Source: Curtobacterium sp. VKM Ac-1376 (GTDB taxonomy: Bacteria; Actinomycetota; Actinomycetes; Actinomycetales; Microbacteriaceae). Taken from it: a stretch of DNA of 53,941 nucleotides. Position 1 is the first letter of the stretch, and the number at the start of each line of letters is the position of its first letter. This document shows positions 32,548 to 41,204 of the stretch, piece after piece. The stretch is taken from assembly GCF_015351025.1 (NCBI RefSeq), contig NZ_JADKRV010000017.1, forward strand, positions 1 to 53,941, given 5' to 3'. The notes under the pieces are model-generated. The model made no database searches. It was not told the DNA's origin and saw nothing but the letters and a program-made list of their open reading frames with translations. Position numbers and translations under genes: made by a program.

Positions 32548-33741
32548 TCAGCTGACCCAATGCCAGCCCACACCTGCAGCGGACGCGCCGTGGAAGGACG
32601 CGTACGTGCTTAGCATCGATCCCCACGTAGCCTTCGCACCGTTGGAGTACACCGCTCGTGGAAGGCCACCCGGGTTCGAGTTCACGACACTTCCGTACAC
32701 GTAGAAGCGCATTGTCTCCCCGGGCTCTCTGGATACATCGCTGGGTGTGCCGACGAAATCGAAGCTGATGACCGAGCCGACTCCATCGATGTGCCCCTTG
32801 TCCGCGTTGAACACCCATCCTTCGTCGCCAGCTGGGTACAGCGGTGTCGCCCCTGCAGCGAGCCACTGCTCGTACTGAAAAATGCAGTTGAAGTTCGCCG
32901 CGATGGGGAAACCGATCGTCGGTCGCACGACGAGTGGGAGCTTCTGCCCCTCCTTAGGGAACGCCTTCGGCGCCCCCTCGACGGGGAAGATGCAGTTGAA
33001 GCAGGAGTGAAGACGCTTGTGCAGATCCGCCACTGAACCGACCGTGAGTACCGCGGTGTAGGTGTACTCCCATGCCGGGTCGGCAACAACCGGGAACGTG
33101 GCGTCTGCAGGCACATGCACTGTTTGCTCCAGCGTGTTGCCGGACCACCGATACGCTGTGGTGAGTGACTGCCCAGATGCGTCTTTAGCCCAAGGCGCGA
33201 GGATGACCCCAACAGGCGTCCCGTTCGACATCAAGTACCAGTCACCGTTTGGTCGCTCCTCGGGAACGGTCCCCGCCGGTAAGTCGAACGTCGTACGGCT
33301 CACGTAGGACGCTTGCGGCTGCTGGTACGCAGTGAGAACACGAGCACCAACAGCGTTCTCGGTAACGTAGCGCGCAACCGCGTCCGACGAGGTGGCGAGC
33401 GTCGTGGTTCCAATCCCGCTGCTCGCGACGCTGCGAGCACCGTCAACATGGAACGTGAGGCTTTCTGGAGTGCTGTCAGCGTCAGGTTGAGTCGTGACGG
33501 TGACCTGAGGACTCTCCGCGACCGCCATCCGCGCCTTCGCGGGTGACGACGGCGTGGTCACAGCGATCCTGGTACTCGACGTCGACTGGCCTGCTGCTTC
33601 GGGAGCTACCGCGGAGAGCGTTGCTTGGGCGTCAAGTACCGACGGAGCGGCCGCCATGCTCGGCGCGGCGCCGATAAGCGCCGTCGAGATTGCGACCGCA
33701 GCGACGACAGCACCGCCGGTGATCGTTCGTAGTTTCCCCAT
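32548..33741 (-). CDS. Secreted protein of unknown function
   Basis: A 397-residue exported protein. A Sec signal peptide (about 1-30, TGGAVVAAVAISTALIGAAP followed by SMAAAPS) precedes a Ser/Thr-rich region. A conserved actinobacterial surface-protein segment (GDWYLMSNGTPVGVILAPWA, TVHVPADATFPVVADPAWEY) precedes a C-terminal domain with two FNCIF repeats (SCFNCIFPVEGAP and NFNCIFQYEQW). The end is Gly/Trp/His-rich (HGASAAGVGWHWVS). It could be a secreted effector or toxin and the following membrane protein its partner, but this is speculation. AAGGGG lies before the ATG. Confidence 0.7.
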   Translation of the reverse strand: MGKLRTITGGAVVAAVAISTALIGAAPSMAAAPSVLDAQATLSAVAPEAAGQSTSSTRIAVTTPSSPAKARMAVAESPQVTVTTQPDADSTPESLTFHVDGARSVASSGIGTTTLATSSDAVARYVTENAVGARVLTAYQQPQASYVSRTTFDLPAGTVPEERPNGDWYLMSNGTPVGVILAPWAKDASGQSLTTAYRWSGNTLEQTVHVPADATFPVVADPAWEYTYTAVLTVGSVADLHKRLHSCFNCIFPVEGAPKAFPKEGQKLPLVVRPTIGFPIAANFNCIFQYEQWLAAGATPLYPAGDEGWVFNADKGHIDGVGSVISFDFVGTPSDVSREPGETMRFYVYGSVVNSNPGGLPRAVYSNGAKATWGSMLSTYASFHGASAAGVGWHWVS

Positions 33742-33982
33742 AAGAACCCCTTAGTTCGTGTACAGGCCTGTCTACCGGTACCGGGATGGAACTAAAATAG
33801 CTGAAGGTCACAGTCCGATCACGAGTCGCGACCCCACCTCGCTGCGTTGGCTGTAGACGATGCCGTTGCTCATGACCCTCAGACCCCTCCCGATCAAATT
33901 TTTTTGACCGTGTCCGGCTAAGGGACCGAATGCGAGCGGGAGCGGCGGTGTCCAAGCGAGCTACGAGCGCTCGGCCGAGAAG

Positions 33983-36900
33983 TTAGCGCTCTAGCCCGTC
34001 GTTGCCCCGGGACAGGTCGGGCGCGGGCGACGGGTCGATGCGGAGGGAGCTGTCGGCGTTGGTCGACGTCGATATCTCGTCCGGGTCGACGCCGGCCTGG
34101 CGGAGCATCTCGCGGTCGCGGAGCTCGAACTCGTCGTACTGCGTCTCAGTGCCTTCCCCTTCAGTTGTGTCGATCGTGGCTGTCTCCGCCGCCATCTCGT
34201 CGGGGACGTCGGACTGGATCGCTGCGGTGTCGCGGTCGGTAGCGTTGTCGATCGCGTCAGCGGCCGCGGCGCCGAGGACGGCGCCGGTCACAGCGGCGGC
34301 CGCCGCGTCCTGCTGCCGGTCGGCTTCGGCAGTCGGGTAGTGGCGCTCCAGGCGGTCGGCCTGATCCTTCTCACGCTCGGCCTTCCGCTGGGCCTCACGG
34401 ACGGCCTGCTCGCGGTCGCGGTCGGCCTTGCGCTGGGCGTCCTGCAGGGCGCGGCGGCGTTCGTCGTTGGCGCGCTGGATCTGCCGGGCAGCCTCCGAGG
34501 CGATGGTTTGCCCGGACCGTCCGGCATGGCGGCCAACGTGGTCGAGTGTGTCGTCGATGGGGTCACTCATGACGGTTCCTTCCTGTGCGGTGGTGGGCGA
34601 CACGGAGGCCACGGGGGTGGTCTGGGTGCCGGCCGGGGCCGCGGGTGCGGCCTCGGCGGTGGACGCCGGCGGAGCGGTCGCCGCGGCGGTCTCGGTGCTG
34701 GTCTCTGCGACGACGTCGGTGGCGGTGGCCACGGCCGGCGACGTCGCCTGCTGCACGCCCTCCGCAGCTGCGACTAGGGCGGTGCGGGCGACAGCGGTCT
34801 GCTCGGCTGCGTGGGTGGCGTAGTGCTCGCGCGTGGCCACGGTGACCTCGGGTGCGGTCGACAGGGCAGCCGCCTTGTGGAGCGCGGTCACGCGCTCCTG
34901 CAGGTGGTCGGCGACCGGGTTCCCACGGAGCGTGTCCGGGAGGGCCTGCGGCTCGGACGGGTCGATGCGGTACTTGGTGCGGAGCACGTCGACCTCGGCC
35001 GCGGTGCGGTGCCAGTCGAACATCCGCCACGGCTCCGACGGGAGCCGTCCGAGATCCTGCGTCCACGCCGGCTGCTCGAGGGCGAGGGCCGCGCCCCGCT
35101 CTTTGAGGCGGACGCCGATGTAGTGGTGGCGCTCGGCGAGGTGGTCGCGCCACTCGGTTGGGAGGAGTTCGTCCTGGTGGCGGCGGCCGTCAGCGATCCA
35201 TGCCGGCACCCCGTCGACGGGTGCGCGATCGACGACGCGGACAACGGGCTGGTCGAGGCCCTCGAGGGCCTTCTCGATGCGCCAGTGCAGCACCGCTGGC
35301 ACGTCGTCCGCGGTGGCGAGCTCGCGCTGCCCGTACGCGTCGCGGAGGGTCTGGACGGGGTCGTGGCCGTAGTCCTCTGCGTGCCGGAGCGACGAGGCGA
35401 GGGCGCCCCACGACTCCTGCTGCTCGAGGGACGTCGCGAGCTCGCGGCCGAGGGCGCGTTCGACGATGGCGCCGGCGCGGAGCTCGTCGGCGCGGGTGGC
35501 GACGTCGGCGTGCTGGTCGATGAGCGTGACCAGGTCCTCGACGCGGTCTTGCTCGGCGCGGATCGTCTCGTGTGCGGACAGCAGCCGCTCGGAGCGGGCG
35601 ACGATCTGCTCGAGCGCGTCGGGGACGGTCGCTGCGTCGTCGAGGGCGAGGTAGAGCCGGTTGCTCTCCTTCCCGCGGGACAGGGCCGTGTAGGCGTCCT
35701 CGCGGCTCATGGTCGCGTCGCCGAGGACGTGGGTGTGCTCGGTGGTGAGGCCCTGGGAGCGGCTGATGGTGCGGGCGTAGCCGACCTCGACGTGCTGGGC
35801 GACGTAGCCGGCGGGCAGCTGGATCACGGCGCCGTGCTCGGCGTGCGCGACGTCGAGGGCGCCGTTGTCGCGGATCCCGGTGACGGTCCAGAGGTCACCG
35901 TTCTTCACCCGGTCGCGGCCGCCCTGGATCCGCAGGTCGGATTCATTGCGGCGGGTGACGATCGTGTCACCAACGTGCGCGGCGAGCCCGTCACGCAAGG
36001 GCACGGACCGGGACGTGTCGACGTCGCCGGCAGAGATCCGGAACGCCTGCGCGCGGGCGTTGAGATCCGCGACCGCCGTCGCGGTGGGGGCGAGCATCAG
36101 GGAGCGGGTGCCGGCAAGGGTATCCCGCTGCCACCCCTCGAACACCGCTGCGGTCATCCGCTCGCTGTCACCACCGACGACGCGGGCGTGCTCCTGGTAC
36201 CAGGAGAACGGATCTCCCGGGCGCATCGGGTCGCGCAGCCGGAGCGAGGCTTCTGCTTCCTCGGCGTCTGCGAAGCGGTGCACGTGCTCGAGCTGCACGG
36301 AACCAACCTCACGGTCGATTAGACGGAGCGCGCCGCCGGCCTCGACGGCTGAGAGCTGCCGGTCATCACCGATGAGGCGGACGAACGCCCCGTGCTCCTG
36401 CGCGAGCTTGGTGACGTCGCGGAGGCGCTTCGTGCCGGCCATGCCCGCCTCGTCGACCACGACGACGTCGCCCGGCTCGAGGACATACTTCGCGGACACG
36501 TCGTCCTGCTCGTGTGCGGCCAGGAACCCGTGGATGGTGGTCGCCTCGATGCCGACGGCTTCGGAGAGGACCGCGGCCGCGGGTGCGGAGGGGGCGAGTC
36601 CGATCATGCGGACACCGCCGACGGTCAGGGCTTCGTTGGCGAGCTTCAGCGCGGTGGTCTTGCCGGCGCCGGCGGGGCCGATGCCGGCGACGAGCTCGAC
36701 GTCGGACGTGGCGAACGTGCGCGCGAGATCCCGCTGTCCGGCATCCAGCGGCCCCGTGCTCGCGGCGGCGACGCGTTCGAACACGTCGCGGGAGACCGGC
36801 GCCATCTTCCGGTAGCGGGCCGCCTGCAGCAGCTCGTTTTCTGCCTGGAGGATCCCGCCGGAGGTGTAGGCGGTCTTGCCCTTGTGCTCGAACACTGACT

Positions 36901-38434
36901 CATCGCTCGAGCGGGTGAGCGGCTTGAACGCGCCGTGTGGGGATGGTGGGGTGAGTGACACCGACGACTGCAGGGCGGTCTTCGCGACCTGCTGGACCAG
37001 GGGCTCGGCGACGTCCTGGTCCGGGATGATCTGCGCCAGCTGCCGGCGGGCTTCGGCCTCGACGACGCCGACACCCCAGACCGCGTAGTGCTCTTCCACG
37101 ACCTGGAGGACGAGGGCTGCGCGCTCGTCGACGTCGACCGTCGGGGTGCCGAACCCGTCGCGGGCCCGCACCGCGGCGATGCGCTGCGCGGCGGGGAGGA
37201 CCTGGGCTGCGCGGTCCTGCCCGACGCGTGCAACGGCGTCGTCGTGGGTGGCCTGCGGGGAGCGGCCGTGTTCCTTCTGCGGCCGCGTTTCAAGCGTCGC
37301 CTGCTGGGCAATCTTGATCTGGGTCTTGGTGTCGGGGGCGCGGCCGTGGTCGCGCTGATACCCGGCGGTGAGGCGTTCCACCTCGACGCGGATCGACGCG
37401 GAGCGGGAGGAGAACGTCTCCAGCAGGTCGGTGTCGACGCCGGCGATCTCCATAACGGGACGCTTGCCGGCGGTGACCGTGCGGGCCTCGGTGGTGACGT
37501 CGAGGGCCTTCGTGACCTCGGACATGATGGCGGCGTTGTAGAACTCCGAGATGGGCACGTTCATGCGGTGCAGCAGCTTGGAGTCGATGGTGCGCCACTT
37601 GCCGTCGGAGCCCTGCACCTTGTTCGCGACCACCAGGTGGTCGTGCAGCTGGGGGTCGCCGTTGCGGGACTCGAAGTGCCGGAACGCGGTCACCGCGACG
37701 CCGCCCTCAACCTCGATCTGCTCGACGCCGTTCGTGCCGGCGCGGGTCGCCAACGCCTCCCGCTCGAGGTACGCGATCGTCGACGCGACGGCGCGGTCCT
37801 GCGCCTGCTCGATGCTCTTCCGGGTGTCGTCATCGCCGAGCGCCCAGAGAACGGACACGCTCTTCGCGGGTGAGCAGACCAGGTCGAACCCGGCGACGGC
37901 CTGCTGGTCGGGGCGGGTCGCTGCGGTGATGTAGCGGCCGAGTTCTTCCTTGTCGGCGGGCTCGCGGCCCTTCGCGTCGCGGAACGCCTGCGCGCCCTCA
38001 CGGGAGCGGATCAGGCGCCGTTCCTCGGTGTTCGGCTCGTAGCCCTGGATGCGCTGGAACGTCGCGTATCCGGCCTGGATGCGGTCCTGCAGGGAGTTCT
38101 CGTCGGCCTTGTAGACGTAGTACGACCGGCCGAGTTTCGCGGCCTCCTGCGCCTGCTTACCGGTCTTCCCCTCCGCGATCGCCTCGGCGATGATGCGGTC
38201 CGCGTCGGGGTGCAGCCCCTCGCCGAAGAGGGCCTTCATCTGCTCCTCGGTGACGGTCCCAGAGACGCCAAGCACGGCGGTTCCGCCACCCATCCAGCGT
38301 CCGGGTGGGTTCCCGTCGGCGGTGTAGTAATCGCCGAGCTCACGGTCGTGATCGCGCCGCGCATCCCCGGTTGCGACCTCGGACGTGTAGTACGTATACC
38401 CGTCGCCGGCGGACAGGACGTGCATGGTCATCAT
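33983..38434 (-). CDS. traA: MobF-family conjugative relaxase/helicase TraA
   Basis: A 1483-residue protein. The relaxase domain (1-300) has catalytic tyrosines at 13-16 (GYTYYTSEV), GRWMGGG at 45-51, and the metal-binding triad in FRHFESRNGDPQLHDHLVV (His253, His264, His266). The SF1B helicase domain has Walker A GPAGAGKTT at 586-594, Walker B DEAGM at 661-665, GDDRQLS at 689-695 and a late ARTISRSQGLTTEHTHVLGD motif. The C-terminal 350 residues are Ala-rich and then charged and coiled-coil. It nicks at oriT, stays bound to the 5' end and unwinds the strand for export through the T4SS. It is encoded on the opposite strand and 19 kb from the T4SS operon. Confidence 0.95.
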   Translation of the reverse strand: MMTMHVLSAGDGYTYYTSEVATGDARRDHDRELGDYYTADGNPPGRWMGGGTAVLGVSGTVTEEQMKALFGEGLHPDADRIIAEAIAEGKTGKQAQEAAKLGRSYYVYKADENSLQDRIQAGYATFQRIQGYEPNTEERRLIRSREGAQAFRDAKGREPADKEELGRYITAATRPDQQAVAGFDLVCSPAKSVSVLWALGDDDTRKSIEQAQDRAVASTIAYLEREALATRAGTNGVEQIEVEGGVAVTAFRHFESRNGDPQLHDHLVVANKVQGSDGKWRTIDSKLLHRMNVPISEFYNAAIMSEVTKALDVTTEARTVTAGKRPVMEIAGVDTDLLETFSSRSASIRVEVERLTAGYQRDHGRAPDTKTQIKIAQQATLETRPQKEHGRSPQATHDDAVARVGQDRAAQVLPAAQRIAAVRARDGFGTPTVDVDERAALVLQVVEEHYAVWGVGVVEAEARRQLAQIIPDQDVAEPLVQQVAKTALQSSVSLTPPSPHGAFKPLTRSSDESVFEHKGKTAYTSGGILQAENELLQAARYRKMAPVSRDVFERVAAASTGPLDAGQRDLARTFATSDVELVAGIGPAGAGKTTALKLANEALTVGGVRMIGLAPSAPAAAVLSEAVGIEATTIHGFLAAHEQDDVSAKYVLEPGDVVVVDEAGMAGTKRLRDVTKLAQEHGAFVRLIGDDRQLSAVEAGGALRLIDREVGSVQLEHVHRFADAEEAEASLRLRDPMRPGDPFSWYQEHARVVGGDSERMTAAVFEGWQRDTLAGTRSLMLAPTATAVADLNARAQAFRISAGDVDTSRSVPLRDGLAAHVGDTIVTRRNESDLRIQGGRDRVKNGDLWTVTGIRDNGALDVAHAEHGAVIQLPAGYVAQHVEVGYARTISRSQGLTTEHTHVLGDATMSREDAYTALSRGKESNRLYLALDDAATVPDALEQIVARSERLLSAHETIRAEQDRVEDLVTLIDQHADVATRADELRAGAIVERALGRELATSLEQQESWGALASSLRHAEDYGHDPVQTLRDAYGQRELATADDVPAVLHWRIEKALEGLDQPVVRVVDRAPVDGVPAWIADGRRHQDELLPTEWRDHLAERHHYIGVRLKERGAALALEQPAWTQDLGRLPSEPWRMFDWHRTAAEVDVLRTKYRIDPSEPQALPDTLRGNPVADHLQERVTALHKAAALSTAPEVTVATREHYATHAAEQTAVARTALVAAAEGVQQATSPAVATATDVVAETSTETAAATAPPASTAEAAPAAPAGTQTTPVASVSPTTAQEGTVMSDPIDDTLDHVGRHAGRSGQTIASEAARQIQRANDERRRALQDAQRKADRDREQAVREAQRKAEREKDQADRLERHYPTAEADRQQDAAAAAVTGAVLGAAAADAIDNATDRDTAAIQSDVPDEMAAETATIDTTEGEGTETQYDEFELRDREMLRQAGVDPDEISTSTNADSSLRIDPSPAPDLSRGNDGLER

Positions 38435-38870
38435 GCGCCGTCACCGCCCCGCTGGAGGCCCTTCAGGCGGCGCTTGACCCAGCCATGGTGCGGGCTGGTG
38501 ACGGTGCGCATGGGGCGAGTCTATCCTCGTTCATTTGTAATGCCTGAGGTGTGGCGCGATGATGACTGAAGACCGGAGCGAGGAACGAGCGCAGGTTGGA
38601 AGGAGGGATGCGTGGCCGGGAGGATCGGAGTCGGTGGAGCGAAGCGGAGGCGACGGAGCGACGAGCGCGGTAGACAGGTGGAGACCGGGAGCTGCGGCCA
38701 GCGACGAGGAACGAGGAGCGTCGGGCCGTCAGCATCCGGGTCGAGAGCTGTCACCGTCCGCGCCGCTGGCGCGAGCTACACTGCGACGACAGGAGCGCCA
38801 CATCGCGCCGCCGGCAAGGCGGTGCCGCCCGGACCAGACGGGTGATGGCCGTTAGGGATTGGGGAACGAG
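38435..38870. other. Candidate oriT spacer between relaxase and accessory gene
   Basis: This 436-bp noncoding gap separates the divergent relaxase and coiled-coil/HTH genes, the usual place for a MobF oriT and for both promoters. The top strand from about 38555 to 38740 is strikingly purine-rich (GGAACGAGCG, GAAGGAGGGATG, GGAGGCGACGGAGCGACGAG). It is followed by short inverted GC arms around 38760-38830. I cannot identify a nic sequence by eye. Confidence 0.45.
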
Positions 38871-39311
38871 ATGGCTCAGGTTCGGACGTCAGGGAAGCAG
38901 GCCGCGGCGCGCAAGGCTGCACGCGAGCGGGCCGTGGAACGGGCGGCTGAGTTCCGCCGCCGGCAGGAACAGCTCGAAGAGCTCGCCGCCGAGTACTTCG
39001 TCGCGGCCGACGCTGTCGACGGGATCAACGAGGACGCCGAAGCGCGCATCCAGAAGATCCGCGACGAGGCAGCCGTGGCGGTCGCGGACGCGGAGCAGCA
39101 GGCCCGGGCGATCATCGGTCGGATGCTCGACACGAAGGTCACGCGCGACGAGGTCGCCGAACGGCTCGGGATCCCCGTGCGCGAGGTGAAGCGGAGCAAG
39201 CCGGTGGCCGCTGCAGCGGACTCGTCCCCCTGGGACGACTCCCCGTCGGAGGCAGTCCCCGACGTCGTCGACGACGCGCGGGGCGACGGACACGAGTCGT
39301 GCGCGGCGTAA
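38871..39311 (+). CDS. Coiled-coil/HTH protein, probable relaxosome accessory
   Basis: A 146-residue protein. Residues 8-90 are a charged helical coiled coil (ERAVERAAEFRRRQEQLEEL, EDAEARIQKIRDEAAVAVAD). Residues about 85-110 look like a helix-turn-helix (VTRDEVAERLGIPVREVKRS), and the tail is acidic. Divergent position next to the relaxase across the presumed oriT suggests an oriT-binding accessory protein. ATG 38871 has GGGGAA upstream; TTG at 38859 is possible. Confidence 0.6.
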   Translation: MAQVRTSGKQAAARKAARERAVERAAEFRRRQEQLEELAAEYFVAADAVDGINEDAEARIQKIRDEAAVAVADAEQQARAIIGRMLDTKVTRDEVAERLGIPVREVKRSKPVAAAADSSPWDDSPSEAVPDVVDDARGDGHESCAA

Positions 39312-39580
39312 CGAACGCACCCACGACGCGAACAAACGAAGCAGCCCCAGAACGTCAAGCACGACCAACCGAGCACGATGCCGGTGGCAGCGCGACCGGG
39401 CACGTCCGTGCCACGGGCGAGACCGACGATCCCGAACACGATCGCGAGGATCGGGATGATGAGGCCGAACAGGATGGACTGGATGCCGAGGAACACGCTC
39501 CACCGCGACAGCGTCGTACCGCGTTTCCGCACGTACACCGGCGGTGCCTGCTGCCACTGTTGCTGCGCGTAGTCGGTCAT
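38876..39580 (-). CDS. DUF4190-like membrane protein with anomalous C-terminal extension
   Basis: From ATG 39580 (GGGGGCAGG upstream) the first 75 residues look genuine: TDYAQQQWQQAPPVYVRKRG, then two hydrophobic helices with the DUF4190 pattern GLIIPILAIVFGIVGLARGT and GRAATGIVLGWSCLTFWGC. Beyond about residue 85 the frame stays open to 38876, but it is then fully antisense to the coiled-coil gene and is Ser/Arg low complexity. The true protein probably ended near 39310 and has lost its stop, or the extension is translated. Only the 39310-39580 part is supported. Confidence 0.5.
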   Translation of the reverse strand: MTDYAQQQWQQAPPVYVRKRGTTLSRWSVFLGIQSILFGLIIPILAIVFGIVGLARGTDVPGRAATGIVLGWSCLTFWGCFVCSRRGCVRYAAHDSCPSPRASSTTSGTASDGESSQGDESAAAATGLLRFTSRTGIPSRSATSSRVTFVSSIRPMIARACCSASATATAASSRIFWMRASASSLIPSTASAATKYSAASSSSCSCRRRNSAARSTARSRAALRAAACFPDVRT

Positions 39581-39638
39581 GGTCCTGCCCCCGTTCGTTG
39601 GTTGCGGCGACCGTACTGCCGGCATCCGACACCGACGC

Positions 39639-40144
39639 TCACCAGAGCGTCGGTGTGCCCGCCGCGATGCCCGTCTTGCACGTCCGCACCGCGGCCGCAT
39701 CCCACCCGTTGTCGCGGAACGCCTCGCGGAGCTCACGCGACAGGCGCACGCGTTCGGAGCGGGGGAAGCTGATCGTTCGGAGCGCCGTCGACGCGTTCCG
39801 GTGCCGGCCGCGCTGCACCCGCTCGAGCATGTTCCCCCGATGCGTCCCCGGCGCCAGGTGCGACACCGACAGGTCGACGTCGACGTGGACGTGGACGTGG
39901 ACGGCACGTCGCACGCGTGCAGGAGCAGCGTCGACGGGTGCAGGGTTGTGCCGGTCAGGTGTTCGAAGAGCCACCGCTGCGGCCGCATGGCGCGTTGCCC
40001 GCCGTCAGGCTGGGGCAACCAGAACCGGCCGTAGCCGTCGTTGCCGATAGCACCCGTCCAGATCCAGCAGTCCGACGGCGTCGGCCCTTGCACCACGTGC
40101 TTCCAGAACCGTTCTTCCGCGCTGACGGCAACGCGGCCGCTCAT
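39639..40144 (-). pseudogene. HNH endonuclease gene with a frameshift
   Basis: From 40144 the frame gives FWKHVVQGPTPSDCWIWTG, GYGRFWLPQPDGG, RPQRWLFEHLTGTTL and LLLHACDVP, the first half of a phage/plasmid HNH protein (CWIWTG...LHACDxP). The frame then runs into nonsense. The second half (LSVSHLAPGTHRGNMLERVQ, RGRHRNASTALRTISFPRSE, LREAFRDNGWDAAAV) is in another frame ending at 39639. The shift falls within a run of GACGTG/GACGTC hexamers at about 39875-39905 encoding an alternating Val-His/Val-Asp tract. The gene is probably inactive unless the shift is a sequencing error or is bypassed. The 5' end overlaps the Fic stop (ATGA). Confidence 0.65.
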
Positions 40145-40824
40145 CGGTCGAACCCGAGTTCGGCGTCGCGCTCCTCGCCGTGGCGGTGGCGGATCGCCAG
40201 TCGGTCCGCACGCGCCGACCGGTAGTGGCGGTCTCGCTGAAGCGGCACGGCGATGCGATCGAACAGGGCCTGGAGCGGTCCGAGGTCTCGGGCCTCTGAT
40301 GCGGTCCGGGATGCCTCGTCGTTGACGCGGCCCGAGACCTCTCGCCAGTCCAGCGTGTAGCCGGCGTCGCGGCTGACACGGTCCCAGAACACCCGCTGCG
40401 TTCGGCCGTTGCCCTCCCGGAACGGGTGGATGTAGTTGAATTGGTCGTAGTGATGCGCCAGACGCATCACGAACCGTTCCCGGTCCAGGCCGCGGAGCAT
40501 GTTGTCGGCGCGGAGCTCGTCGGCGGCGTAGCCGGCGGAGCGGCCGATCATCGACGCGGGCAAGAAGAACTCGGCCCCCTCGACGTTCTTCCGCATGTCG
40601 ACCGTGCGCACCTCGCCCGCCCAGTCGTAGACATCGCTGAATAGTTCGCGGTGGATTGCGCGCAGCTCGTCGAGGTCACCGGTCGCCGGCGGCGGGTACT
40701 CGAGCAGTTCCAGCATCCCCGCCCACGCTAGGTCGCCCTCTGCGACGTCGAGCTCGTGCTGGGTGCGAACACCGAGTCGGTTTCGGAGGATCCCGGTGTC
40801 AGGGTCGAGGTAGGGGTCAGTCAC
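40141..40824 (-). CDS. Fic-family AMP-transferase toxin
   Basis: A 227-residue protein with the complete Fic motif HPFREGNGRTQR at 133-144 (catalytic His133, Asn140), the flap region VDMRKNVEGAEFFLPA upstream and the N-terminal helix LDELRAIHRELFSDVYDWAG. Fic toxins of the VbhT class AMPylate targets such as DNA gyrase and topoisomerase IV. A small protein carrying the inhibitory motif is encoded 24 bp upstream, making a class I Fic toxin-antitoxin pair. It probably stabilises the element. Confidence 0.9.
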   Translation of the reverse strand: MTDPYLDPDTGILRNRLGVRTQHELDVAEGDLAWAGMLELLEYPPPATGDLDELRAIHRELFSDVYDWAGEVRTVDMRKNVEGAEFFLPASMIGRSAGYAADELRADNMLRGLDRERFVMRLAHHYDQFNYIHPFREGNGRTQRVFWDRVSRDAGYTLDWREVSGRVNDEASRTASEARDLGPLQALFDRIAVPLQRDRHYRSARADRLAIRHRHGEERDAELGFDR

Positions 40825-40848
40825 GCTGCAGCACGATGCGGCGAACCG

Positions 40849-41055
40849 TCACCGGACGCCGTGGCGGGCGCGAACACGGGCGCGAAGCTCACGGACACTG
40901 ATCCGGCCTGCGACGTAGTCCTCAGCGTCGGCACGAGACGCCGGCGTGACGTGCAGGCCCTCCATCTCGCCACTGTGCGCAGCGACCTCAACCCGGCGTC
41001 GGCGCTCGTCGACGCCAGCCTGACCCGTGGTGCGGTGTGTGGTGCTGATGCTCAT
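40849..41055 (-). CDS. VbhA-like antitoxin of the Fic toxin
   Basis: A 68-residue protein; ATG 41055 is preceded by AGGGGAG. The frame could extend 11 codons upstream but lacks a ribosome site there. It contains HSGEMEG, which fits the class I Fic-inhibitory motif S/T-x-x-x-E-G/N (Ser28, Glu32, Gly33), where the glutamate blocks ATP positioning in the toxin. The C-terminal half, RADAEDYVAGRISVRELRAR followed by VRARHG, is the usual VbhA tail. It is co-transcribed with and upstream of the Fic gene. Confidence 0.82.
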   Translation of the reverse strand: MSISTTHRTTGQAGVDERRRRVEVAAHSGEMEGLHVTPASRADAEDYVAGRISVRELRARVRARHGVR

Positions 41056-41204
41056 GGGAACTCCCCTGGTCAACGTCGATTCTACCAACCGCAGCTGTCT
41101 CGCAGCGGGTTGCGGCTGCTGGCGTCAGTCTCTTCGACCCCGGCGGTCACGTGGCCCACGAAGGTTGGACCAGCCAAGTACGGGACAGATCGGGAACCGT
41201 CCGA

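Noticed and set aside
34811..36322. A 503-residue open frame antisense to the relaxase gene
   Set aside because: It is the shadow of the relaxase helicase region, with Val/Gly/Asp-rich composition and no ribosome site or family motif.
38559..38855. Short open frames in the relaxase upstream region
   Set aside because: They arise from the purine-rich composition; no ribosome site, and the position is better explained as oriT and promoter region.
39870..39905. Repeat run considered as a CRISPR-like or VNTR array
   Set aside because: Units of six bases without spacers, lying within the HNH coding region; it is a coding tandem repeat.
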